A stretch of 64,000 bases of DNA, taken from an uncultured Lachnospiraceae bacterium. GTDB lineage: Bacteria; Bacillota; Clostridia; Lachnospirales; Lachnospiraceae. This document shows, piece after piece, positions 19,185 through 27,014 of this stretch. The translations under genes were made by a program, and so were the position numbers. Within the stretch, counting starts at the first letter, position 1; each line of letters opens with the position of its first letter. Under the pieces are notes generated by a model that ran no database searches, was not told the DNA's origin, and saw only the letters and a list, made by a program, of their open reading frames with translations. The stretch spans positions 1 to 64,000 of the forward strand of contig CAMWPB010000002.1 in the NCBI GenBank assembly GCA_947176065.1, given 5' to 3'.

Positions 19185-19234
19185 CAACGCGGAAAGTACT
19201 AAGTTTCGCGTTGGATATTTTAGAGAGGGAAGAT

Positions 19235-21277
19235 ATGGACAGGAAAGGAATGACGGAGACGGAGGCGCTCCGCTACTATAAGGATGCCTACGGGAGAGAA
19301 AAACGCCGGGGACGCGCGCTTACGGAAAAGCTGGCGGAGGCGGAGTGGAACAAGGCGCAGACGGAGGGGAAACTGGAAAGAATCAAGGGAAGCCTCCTGT
19401 GGCGCGCTTCGAAGCCGCTGCGCATGCTGTTTCACAAGGCTGCCCGTGTGAAGGAGCGGCTCGGCTGTTACGGCAGTCTCAAAGGGATTGTCCGCAAGCT
19501 GAATGCCAAGGCCATCGAGCGTCAGGCGAGGGTACAGCACGGGACGGCCGGTTTTCCGGAGCTTGAGGAGGCGGCCAGACAGCGTCTCCATAAGTTTGAG
19601 CGGGAGGTCAAGTTCAGCATCCTTATGCCCCTTTATAATACCCCGGAGAAATTTTTGCGGCAGGCCATCGAGTCTGTCATGGATCAGACATACGAGGGCT
19701 GGGAGCTGTGTCTGGCGGACGGGTCGGATGGGGAGCACGCCTATGTGGAGCAGATCTGCCGGGAATATATGGAGAGGGATAAACAGTATCTGCGCCCCAG
19801 CAGCAGTCTCTACTGCAGGATTCTGTATAAGAAACTGGCGAAAAACGAAGGGATTTCCGGCAATACGAACGCCTGTCTTGCCATGTCCTCAGGAAATTAT
19901 ATCGCGCTTTTCGACCATGACGACGTGCTGCACCCGTGCGTTCTCTATGAGTACATGAAAGTAATCTGCGAGAAAGGGGCGGACTACATCTACTGTGACG
20001 AGGCTACGTTCAAGGGAAACGGCACCATCGATGATATGATTACCCTGCATTTTAAGCCGGATTATGCGCCGGACAATCTGCGGGCGAACAATTATATCTG
20101 CCATTTCAGTGCTTTTGCGAGACGTCTTCTGGACGGAACGGAGCTGTTCCGCTCCGAGTTTGACGGCAGTCAGGATCATGACATGATTCTGCGGCTTACC
20201 TCCCGCGCAAAGTGTGTGGTGCATGTGCCCAAACTGATGTATTACTGGCGTTCCCATGCGGGCAGCGTGGCTTCCGACATCAGTGCCAAGAGTTATGCCA
20301 TTGAGGCGGCGAAAGGAGCGGTGGCGGCTCATCTGACGGCGCAGGGCTTTAAAAACTTTGAGATCACTTCCACCAAGGCTTTTGAGACGATTTTCCAGAT
20401 CAAATATGAGATTCTGGGCAATCCGAAGGTGTCCATTGTGATTCCCAATAAGGATCATCTTGCGGATCTGACGCGATGCATTTCTTCCATACTGGAGCGC
20501 AGCACCTACGACAATTACGAGATCATTGTGGTGGAAAACAACAGCGTTACGGAGGAGATTTTTGCCTATTATAAGACAATACAGGAGAATCCGGCCATCC
20601 GGGTCATCACCTATGAGGGCGGCTTTAACTATTCAAAAATCAATAATCTGGGCGTTTCCCAGGCAACGGGCGAATATGTGCTGCTTCTAAATAATGACAT
20701 TGGTGTCATAACTCCTGACTGGATCGAGGAGCTTCTGATGTATGCACAGCGGGCGGATGTGGGCGCGGTTGGCGCAAAGCTCTACTATGAGGACAGAACC
20801 ATCCAGCATGCGGGCGTGGTTCTGGGGCTTGGCGCACACAGGACGGCGGGACACAGCCATTACCGCGTCGACCATCGGAATCTCGGCTATATGGGCCGGC
20901 TCTGCTATGCGCAGAACGTGATGGCGGTGACGGGTGCCTGTCTGATGATGCGGAAAACGCTTTATGAAGAGCTGGGCGGGCTGGACGAGACATTTGCCGT
21001 GGCCCTGAATGATGTGGATCTCTGTATCCGCGCGTGGAAGGCGGGGCGGGTGAATGTCTTTACCCCGTTTGCGGAGCTGTATCACTATGAATCGGCATCC
21101 AGAGGGACGGATCTGAGCGGGGAGAACGCCGAACGCTACGAGAAGGAGGCGGCGCTCTTCCGGGAGCGGTGGAAAGAACTTTTGGAGCAGGGAGATCCCT
21201 ACTACAATCCGAATTTTTCGCTTGACCGCAGCGACTTCGCGCTGAAAATTTCCGAAGACAAAGCAGATAAGACGTAA
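19235..21277 (+). CDS. Tandem-domain GT2 glycosyltransferase
   Basis: This 680-residue protein carries an N-terminal coiled-coil (TEKLAEAEWNKAQTEGKLER) and two complete GT2 domains. The first is FSILMPLYNTPEKFLRQAIESV with ALFDHDDVLHP; the second is VSIVIPNKDHLADLTRCISS with LLLNNDIGVITPDWIEELLM, TGACLMMRKTLYEELGGLDE and ALNDVDLCIRAWKAG. Two active domains suggest a polymerase that adds two linkages alternately (inference from family). The ATG at 19235 has GAGAGGGA just upstream; the in-frame TTG at 19211 is less likely. The neighbouring GT2 proteins look like versions with one domain decayed. Confidence 0.9.
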   Translation: MDRKGMTETEALRYYKDAYGREKRRGRALTEKLAEAEWNKAQTEGKLERIKGSLLWRASKPLRMLFHKAARVKERLGCYGSLKGIVRKLNAKAIERQARVQHGTAGFPELEEAARQRLHKFEREVKFSILMPLYNTPEKFLRQAIESVMDQTYEGWELCLADGSDGEHAYVEQICREYMERDKQYLRPSSSLYCRILYKKLAKNEGISGNTNACLAMSSGNYIALFDHDDVLHPCVLYEYMKVICEKGADYIYCDEATFKGNGTIDDMITLHFKPDYAPDNLRANNYICHFSAFARRLLDGTELFRSEFDGSQDHDMILRLTSRAKCVVHVPKLMYYWRSHAGSVASDISAKSYAIEAAKGAVAAHLTAQGFKNFEITSTKAFETIFQIKYEILGNPKVSIVIPNKDHLADLTRCISSILERSTYDNYEIIVVENNSVTEEIFAYYKTIQENPAIRVITYEGGFNYSKINNLGVSQATGEYVLLLNNDIGVITPDWIEELLMYAQRADVGAVGAKLYYEDRTIQHAGVVLGLGAHRTAGHSHYRVDHRNLGYMGRLCYAQNVMAVTGACLMMRKTLYEELGGLDETFAVALNDVDLCIRAWKAGRVNVFTPFAELYHYESASRGTDLSGENAERYEKEAALFRERWKELLEQGDPYYNPNFSLDRSDFALKISEDKADKT

Positions 21278-21279
21278 GC

Positions 21280-21417
21280 GTGAAATACCTTGACCGAAGC
21301 ATCCGCTTTTACTATAATCTTTGTAAGGGCGGTCAATCCGAAGGGAGGAATCATTACACAACAGATGAGATCGTGGAACTTCTGGATAAGATAGTGGTGG
21401 CAAAGGATCAGAAGTAA
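21280..21417 (+). CDS. Possible 45-residue protein
   Basis: A GTG start two bases after the preceding stop opens a 45-codon frame. It ends TTDEIVELLDKIVVAKDQK and begins with an aromatic/basic stretch (YLDRSIRFYYNLCKGG). No ribosome site is visible apart from the end of the upstream gene, and a consensus promoter (21290-21318) lies inside the frame. It may be a small translationally coupled protein or chance. I recognise no family. Confidence 0.3.
   Translation: MKYLDRSIRFYYNLCKGGQSEGRNHYTTDEIVELLDKIVVAKDQK
21290..21318 (+). promoter_or_regulatory. Sigma-A promoter for the phosphohexomutase gene
   Basis: TTGACC (21290-21295), 17-base spacer, TATAAT (21313-21318). Transcription would start near 21325 and give a leader of about 150 bases before the ATG at 21474. 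Confidence 0.85.
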
Positions 21418-21473
21418 ACTGGATATGATATATTAAGTAACAAATGTTATTAAATTATAAGGAGGGTTTCAAA

Positions 21474-23195
21474 ATGGGTTACAAAGAGCAGTTTGAATTT
21501 TGGCTGGAGGATTCTTACTTTGACGAGGCGACAAAGCAGGAGCTTCTGGCGATCAGGAATGACGAGAAGGAGATTGAGGATCGTTTCTACAAGGAGCTTG
21601 CTTTCGGTACGGGCGGACTTCGCGGCGTGATCGGCGCGGGCACCAACCGCATGAATATCTACACGGTGCGAAAAGCGACGCAGGGCCTGGCCAATTACAT
21701 AAAGAAACAGGGCGGCGAGGAAAAGGGCGTAGCGATTGCTTACGATTCCAGAAGAATGTCTCCCGAGTTTGCGGATGAGGCGGCTCTCTGCCTTGCGGCT
21801 AACGGCATCAAGGCTTATGTATTTGATGCGCTCCGGCCTACGCCCGAGTTATCCTTCGCACTCAGGGAGCTGGGATGCATATCCGGCATCGTGATTACGG
21901 CCAGCCACAATCCGCCGGAGTACAACGGCTACAAGTGTTATTGGGAGGACGGCGCGCAGGTGACCGCTCCCAAGGATAAGGAGATCATCACCGAGGTAAA
22001 CAACGTAACGGATTATCATACCGTGAAGACCATGGACAAGGAGGAGGCGAAGAAGGCAGGCCTCTATGTGGTCATCGGCAAGGAGATCGACGACAAATAC
22101 ATGGCGGAGCTGAAAAAGCAGATCATCCATCCCGAAGTGATTGCGGAGATGGCGGAGGATATGAAGATTGTTTATTCTCCTTTTAACGGTACGGGCAATG
22201 TGCCTGTAAGACGGATACTCTCGGAGCTTGGCTTTAAGAATGTGTATGTGGTGCCTGAGCAGGAGATGCCCGACCCTGATTTCACCACGCTGGAATACCC
22301 CAATCCGGAAGATCCCAAGGCGTTTACGCTTGCGCTGAAGCTGGCGAAGGAGAAGAACGCCGATATCGTGCTGGCGACAGACCCCGATGCGGACAGACTG
22401 GGTATCTACGCATTGGACACCAAGTCCGGCGAGTATGTGCCTTTCACGGGTAATATGTCCGGCATGCTGATTGCGGAATATATTCTGAGAGAGCGGACGG
22501 CCATGAACATGATGCCCGAGAATCCGGCTCTCGTGACCACGATTGTGACCACCAATATGGCGCGGGCGATTTCCGAGGATTATAAGGTGAGATTCATTGA
22601 GGTGCTGACAGGCTTTAAGTTTATCGGCGAGCAGATCAAGCTCTTTGAGCAGACCGGCTCCAACAATTATGTGTTCGGTCTGGAGGAGAGCTACGGCTGC
22701 CTTGCAGGCACCCATGCAAGGGATAAGGACGCTATCGTGGCAGTGATGTGCCTGTGCGAGATGGCGGCATGGTGCAAGAAGAACGGCAGAACCGTCTGGG
22801 ATCAGATGATCAACCTCTACGAGAAGTACGGCTACTATAAAGAGAGCCAGTATTCCATCACCAAGAAGGGTGTGGAAGGCGCGAAGGAGATCGAAGACCT
22901 GATGAACAAGCTGCGCCAGAACCCGCCGAAGAGCTTCGGTGAGCTTACGGTGAAAGAGTTCAGGGATTATGACACAGGAAAGACCCTGAATCTGGAGACG
23001 GGCGAGACAGGGGAGACAGGACTGCCGCAGTCGAACGTGCTCTATTTCGACTTGACGAACGATTCCTGGTGCTGCGCAAGACCTTCCGGCACGGAGCCGA
23101 AGATCAAGTTCTACATGGGCGTGAAGGGCACAAGTCTGGAGGATGCACAGGCGAGACTTGAGAGACTGACGGAGGAAGTCAAGAAGAATATCTAA
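21474..23195 (+). CDS. Alpha-D-phosphohexomutase (phosphoglucomutase/phosphomannomutase)
   Basis: This 573-residue enzyme interconverts hexose-6-phosphate and hexose-1-phosphate. It carries the phosphoserine loop TASHNPPEYNGYKCYW, the metal-binding loop DPDADRLG, the sugar loop GLEESYGCL and the phosphate-binding loop RPSGTEPKIKFYMG. The N-terminal FGTGGLRGVIGAGTNRMN is typical of the long PgcA-like group. Glucose-1-phosphate from this enzyme would feed RfbA, linking central metabolism to rhamnose synthesis. The ATG at 21474 has AAGGAGGG upstream; an upstream in-frame ATG at 21444 adds nothing family-like. It has its own promoter. Confidence 0.94.
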   Translation: MGYKEQFEFWLEDSYFDEATKQELLAIRNDEKEIEDRFYKELAFGTGGLRGVIGAGTNRMNIYTVRKATQGLANYIKKQGGEEKGVAIAYDSRRMSPEFADEAALCLAANGIKAYVFDALRPTPELSFALRELGCISGIVITASHNPPEYNGYKCYWEDGAQVTAPKDKEIITEVNNVTDYHTVKTMDKEEAKKAGLYVVIGKEIDDKYMAELKKQIIHPEVIAEMAEDMKIVYSPFNGTGNVPVRRILSELGFKNVYVVPEQEMPDPDFTTLEYPNPEDPKAFTLALKLAKEKNADIVLATDPDADRLGIYALDTKSGEYVPFTGNMSGMLIAEYILRERTAMNMMPENPALVTTIVTTNMARAISEDYKVRFIEVLTGFKFIGEQIKLFEQTGSNNYVFGLEESYGCLAGTHARDKDAIVAVMCLCEMAAWCKKNGRTVWDQMINLYEKYGYYKESQYSITKKGVEGAKEIEDLMNKLRQNPPKSFGELTVKEFRDYDTGKTLNLETGETGETGLPQSNVLYFDLTNDSWCCARPSGTEPKIKFYMGVKGTSLEDAQARLERLTEEVKKNI

Positions 23196-23200
23196 ACAAC

Positions 23201-23352
23201 CATACAGATAGCATAATCAACACAGACGCGCTTGCGCTCCGTTCCAAACGTAGTGGTACTAGGCTCGATAGGACCTCGCCAAGTACCAACCGTTTTAATC
23301 CGGAGGATTTAAACACTTCCAAGGGTCTGCTTATGATTATGCTATTTGTATG
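23201..23352 (+). repeat. Structured repeat element, copy 1
   Basis: Nineteen-base terminal arms (23201-23219 and 23334-23352) pair with one G-T wobble. The interior begins ACACAGACGCGCTTGCGCTC and contains CAGAC/GTCTG and GGTACT/AGTACC pairings. It shares 49 identical interior bases at its start with copy 2 at 24841-24975 in the same orientation, while the terminal stems differ in sequence but keep pairing. Copy 1 has an additional small hairpin (TTTTAATCC...GGATTTAAA, about 23293-23315). Confidence 0.85.
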
Positions 23353-23407
23353 TTAAGATGTGGCAGAAAAGATATGCTTCGTTTAAGACAGAGAAACAGG
23401 AGATGCT

Positions 23408-24832
23408 GTGGTGGGAAATCGGATACTGAGAGTTGACAATGTGAGAAAAACCGTGAATTATCTGAAGAAGAATGGACTGGCGGGCACTTTCTATGCGGCG
23501 GCGGAGCGTGTGCAGGAGGAAAAAAAAGCGGATTACCGCTATCGGGCGCCTGACGCGGAAACGCTTGAGCGGCAGAGGCAGGAGACGGCGGATTATCCGT
23601 ATCTGTTCAGCATCGTGACGCCGGCCTATGAGACGAAGGAGGCGCATCTGCGCGAAATGCTTGCCTCTGTGCAGGCCCAGAGCTATTCCCGCTGGGAGCT
23701 GGTCATCGTGGACGCGAGTGCGGGCGACGCCGTGGAGCGCACGGTGCGGCAGGTGATTCACGAGACCGGGGATTTACGGATACGCTACAGCCGCCTTGCG
23801 GAGAATAAGGGCATTGCTGAGAATACCAATGCGGGGATTGCACTGGCGGGGGGAGATTACATTGTCCTGCTCGACCATGACGATTTCATAACACCTGATG
23901 CGTTATATGAGATGGCCTGCTGCGTACATCGGGGCAGACAGGAAGGATGCGATCCGGCGCTCTTGTACTCCGATGAGGACAAGTATGACGAGGGGGCGCA
24001 AACCTTTGTATTTCCTAATAAAAAGAAGAAATTTAATCTGGATTTAATTCTATCAAACAACTATATCTGCCATTTTATGGCGGTGGAAGCGGGTCTGATG
24101 AAGCGCCTGAAGCTCCGGGAAGACTACGATGGCGCGCAGGATTACGATCTGGTACTGCGGGTGGTGGGCAGCCTTTGGCCGGATGATGTTCTTGCCCCGG
24201 AGACGGCTCGCATCCGCCATATTCCGAAGGTGCTTTATCACTGGCGTTCCCACAGGGATTCCACGGCGCTTAATACGGGGAGCAAAACCTACGCTTATGA
24301 GGCGGGACGGCGTGCGCTTGCGGACTTCTGCACCGGAAGAGGCTTTCGGGTGCAGGTGGAGCACAGCCTGCATCTGGGATTTTACCGCATTGCTTATGAG
24401 CCGGATCTGCTGGGAGCAAGGCGGGACGTGGGTATGGTGGGCGGCCGGATACTTGACGGAAAAGGGCGTATTTTCGCAGGCGGCTATGATGAGAAGGGGC
24501 ATTGTCTCTATGAGGGACTGCCGGCCCGCTTTACGGGGGGAAGTACGCATCTGGCCGTGTTGAGGCAGGACTGCGCTGCAGCGGATATCCGTTGCATGAG
24601 GCTGAGGAAAGAATTACAACCGTTATTTACTGAGATTACAGGGCTGCCTTACCGGGAAAAAAGCCTTCTGGTGAAAGCAGGACGGAAGAAGCAGGAAATC
24701 CGCATTGCGAATGTGGCGGGACTTTCCTGTGACGAGGCGGGCTATCGGAAGCTGAGCATGGCGCTGGGAGAAGCGGTGCGGCGGGAAGGGTATCTTGTGG
24801 TGTGGGATCCGGGGATTACAATTCAGATATAG
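23408..24832 (+). CDS. GT2 glycosyltransferase with degenerate second domain
   Basis: This 474-residue protein starts at GTG, preceded by AGGAGA. A complete GT2 domain occupies ~60-290 (FSIVTPAYETKEAHLREMLA, VLLDHDDFITPDALYEMA, YSDEDKYDEG, HIPKVLYHWRSH). The remainder is a decayed second GT2 domain (VGMVGGRILDGKGRIFAGGY, LRQDCAAADIRCMRLRKEL, EITGLPYRE) without its nucleotide-binding start. It is flanked on both sides by copies of the structured repeat (23201-23352, 24841-24975). It likely adds one sugar to the cell-wall glycan; acceptor and donor are unknown. Confidence 0.88.
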   Translation: MVGNRILRVDNVRKTVNYLKKNGLAGTFYAAAERVQEEKKADYRYRAPDAETLERQRQETADYPYLFSIVTPAYETKEAHLREMLASVQAQSYSRWELVIVDASAGDAVERTVRQVIHETGDLRIRYSRLAENKGIAENTNAGIALAGGDYIVLLDHDDFITPDALYEMACCVHRGRQEGCDPALLYSDEDKYDEGAQTFVFPNKKKKFNLDLILSNNYICHFMAVEAGLMKRLKLREDYDGAQDYDLVLRVVGSLWPDDVLAPETARIRHIPKVLYHWRSHRDSTALNTGSKTYAYEAGRRALADFCTGRGFRVQVEHSLHLGFYRIAYEPDLLGARRDVGMVGGRILDGKGRIFAGGYDEKGHCLYEGLPARFTGGSTHLAVLRQDCAAADIRCMRLRKELQPLFTEITGLPYREKSLLVKAGRKKQEIRIANVAGLSCDEAGYRKLSMALGEAVRREGYLVVWDPGITIQI

Positions 24833-24840
24833 GGCCTGTA

Positions 24841-24975
24841 GGGTGCACAAATAACATGATCAACACAGACGCGCTTGCGCTCCGTTCCAAACGTAGTGGT
24901 ACTAGGCTCGAGAATACCTCACCAAGTACCAACGTTTTTCAAGGGTCTGCTTATGATCATGTTATTTGCACACCC
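24841..24975 (+). repeat. Structured repeat element, copy 2
   Basis: Twenty-two-base arms at 24841-24862 and 24954-24975 pair at 20 positions. The interior core matches copy 1 at 23201-23352, but the extra hairpin of copy 1 is replaced by a short GTTTTTC. Arm positions that differ from copy 1 mostly changed on both sides, so the stem is conserved by compensation. Confidence 0.85.
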
Positions 24976-25038
24976 AATATAGGACTATGATGTGTTTCGC
25001 AATTTCGAAAGTGGAGGCGCAGAAATGAGGTAGGAAAG

Positions 25039-26067
25039 ATGTCACAGGAAAAGCAGAGAAAGACGGAATCCAAACAGGACAAACACAGGAAGGTCGGCCC
25101 AATCCGCTCCACGATTGTGATACCGAATTATAACGGTATCAAGTATATTGAGAACTGTCTTGTTTCGCTGGCGGGGGAGCCTGCTGGGGTGATTGTGGTG
25201 GACAACGGCTCCACGGACGGCAGCAGGCAGCTTGTACAGGAGAAATTTCCGACTGTCCGTCTGGTTGCGCTGGACAGAAATTACGGTTTCTGCACGGCGG
25301 TAAACCGGGGAATAGAGGAGAGCGGGACAGACAAAACAACATATGTTATTTTATTGAATAACGATACCACGGTCAAACCCGGCTTTGTGCGTGCGCTGGA
25401 AAGGGCGCTTGACGGGGATAAAAAAGCTTTTTCCGGGGCGGCGCGGATGGTGAATATGTATCGCCCGGAGCTGATTGACGACGCGGGAGATTATTACTGC
25501 GCGCTGGGATGGGCTTTTGCGGCGGGGAAGGACAGACCGGCGGCAGACTATGGGCGGCCGCGGGAAGTTTTTAGCGCCTGCGGGGGCGCCTGTATTTACC
25601 GTCGGAGCGTTCTGGAAAGAATCGGGCTTCTGGACGAGAACCATTTTGCGTATCTGGAAGATGTGGATCTCGGCTATCGGGCCAAAATATACGGCTACCG
25701 CAATCTCTATGTGCCGGATGCGGTGGTGTGTCATGCGGGAAGCGGTGTCTCAGGCTCCCGGCACAATGCCTTCAAGGTGAAGCTCTCCGCGAAAAACAGC
25801 GTTTATCTCATCTGTAAGAATATGCCGCCTGTGCAGATTCTTTTGAATCTTCCTTTTCTGCTTGCGGGCTTTCTGATAAAAACTCTTTTCTTTCTAAAAA
25901 AAGGACTTGGGAAAAGCTGGTTTCAGGGAACGGCGGAAGGGCTGCGGCTTGCCTGTTCCGCGAGGGGCAGAGAAAAGCGGGTGCGCTTTGTAATGGCGCG
26001 TTTTCCTGTCTATGCGGGGATTCAGTGGGAGCTGTGGCGCAATATGTGGTACCGTGTCCGCCTGTAA
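25039..26067 (+). CDS. GT2 glycosyltransferase (rhamnosyltransferase-like)
   Basis: This 342-residue protein has a single GT2 domain: STIVIPNYNGIKYIENCLVSL, VDNGSTDGSRQLV, YVILLNNDTTV (DxD-equivalent), FSACGGACIYRRSVLERIGLL and FAYLEDVDLGYRAK. A C-terminal hydrophobic region (LLNLPFLLAGFLIKTLFFLKKG) suggests membrane association. This arrangement is typical of WbbL/RfbF-like rhamnosyltransferases. GAGGTAGGAAAG precedes the ATG. It lies upstream of the MoxR gene with a 26-base gap, so they may be cotranscribed. Confidence 0.88.
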   Translation: MSQEKQRKTESKQDKHRKVGPIRSTIVIPNYNGIKYIENCLVSLAGEPAGVIVVDNGSTDGSRQLVQEKFPTVRLVALDRNYGFCTAVNRGIEESGTDKTTYVILLNNDTTVKPGFVRALERALDGDKKAFSGAARMVNMYRPELIDDAGDYYCALGWAFAAGKDRPAADYGRPREVFSACGGACIYRRSVLERIGLLDENHFAYLEDVDLGYRAKIYGYRNLYVPDAVVCHAGSGVSGSRHNAFKVKLSAKNSVYLICKNMPPVQILLNLPFLLAGFLIKTLFFLKKGLGKSWFQGTAEGLRLACSARGREKRVRFVMARFPVYAGIQWELWRNMWYRVRL

Positions 26068-26093
26068 GCCGCAGCCGTGGAAAAGAGGTAAGC

Positions 26094-27014
26094 ATGAATC
26101 AGGAACTGGAACAGATTGTTGCCGAAGTGAATAAGATCGTGAAGGGTAAAGACGGGGTGATACGCAAGGTTCTTGCCGCTATACTTGCGGGAGGACATGT
26201 GCTGCTTGAGGATATACCGGGCGTCGGCAAGACCACGCTTGCCATGGCCTTGGGAAAAGCCATGGAGCTATCCTGTAAAAGAATGCAGTTTACGCCGGAT
26301 GTGCTTCCGAGTGATATCGTCGGATTCACCATGTACCATAGCGCCACAGGGGAATTTGAATATAAAAAGGGCGCGGTATTCTGTAATCTGTTTCTGGCGG
26401 ATGAGCTGAACCGCACTTCATCAAAAACACAGTCTGCGCTGCTGGAGGTCATGGAGGAGTCTAAGGTCACTGTGGACGGCGTATCTTATATGCTGCCGGT
26501 TCCGTTCACTGTCATAGCGACGGAGAATCCCTTTGGTTCGTCCGGCACACAGCTTTTGCCCGAATCGCAGCTTGACCGTTTTATGATAGCATTAAGTATG
26601 GGATATCCTTCCCATGCCGCTGCCCTGGACATTTTGAAGGGGAGCGCGGGACAGGGACTGGATCAGGTCAGGAGCGTTATTACGGCGGAGCGTCTGACAA
26701 AGCTGCGCGCCCGGGCGGAGAATCTGTATGTGGACGACAATATCCTCGAGTATATTATCAATCTGACGGAGGAGACAAGGCGGGAGCCGCGCATTGCGCT
26801 TGGGGTAAGTCCGCGCGGCAGTATTGCGCTGCTTAAGATGTCAAGGGCAATGGCAATGATGCGGGGAGGGGAGTATGTCATGCCGGAGGATGTTCTTGGC
26901 GTGATCGATGATGTGTGGAAGCACCGTATTCAGTTGAATGCCAGGGCAAGAGCTGAGGGCATGGATGTGTCGGATGTGATTTTTTCGGTTACAGAAAGGA
27001 TACATGCAGTTTGA
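26094..27014 (+). CDS. MoxR-family AAA+ ATPase
   Basis: This 306-residue ATPase has Walker A (GVGKTTLA), a MoxR insert region (DVLPSDIVGFTMY), Walker B (LFLADELNR), the sensor stretch (FTVIATENP) and the lid domain (ALGVSPRGSIALL). MoxR proteins act as chaperone-like partners of DUF58 or von Willebrand-type proteins. The stop overlaps the start of the DUF58-transglutaminase gene (TGATG), supporting a functional pair. The ATG at 26094 is preferred, because 23 extra in-frame codons upstream overlap the GT2 gene. Confidence 0.92.
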   Translation: MNQELEQIVAEVNKIVKGKDGVIRKVLAAILAGGHVLLEDIPGVGKTTLAMALGKAMELSCKRMQFTPDVLPSDIVGFTMYHSATGEFEYKKGAVFCNLFLADELNRTSSKTQSALLEVMEESKVTVDGVSYMLPVPFTVIATENPFGSSGTQLLPESQLDRFMIALSMGYPSHAAALDILKGSAGQGLDQVRSVITAERLTKLRARAENLYVDDNILEYIINLTEETRREPRIALGVSPRGSIALLKMSRAMAMMRGGEYVMPEDVLGVIDDVWKHRIQLNARARAEGMDVSDVIFSVTERIHAV

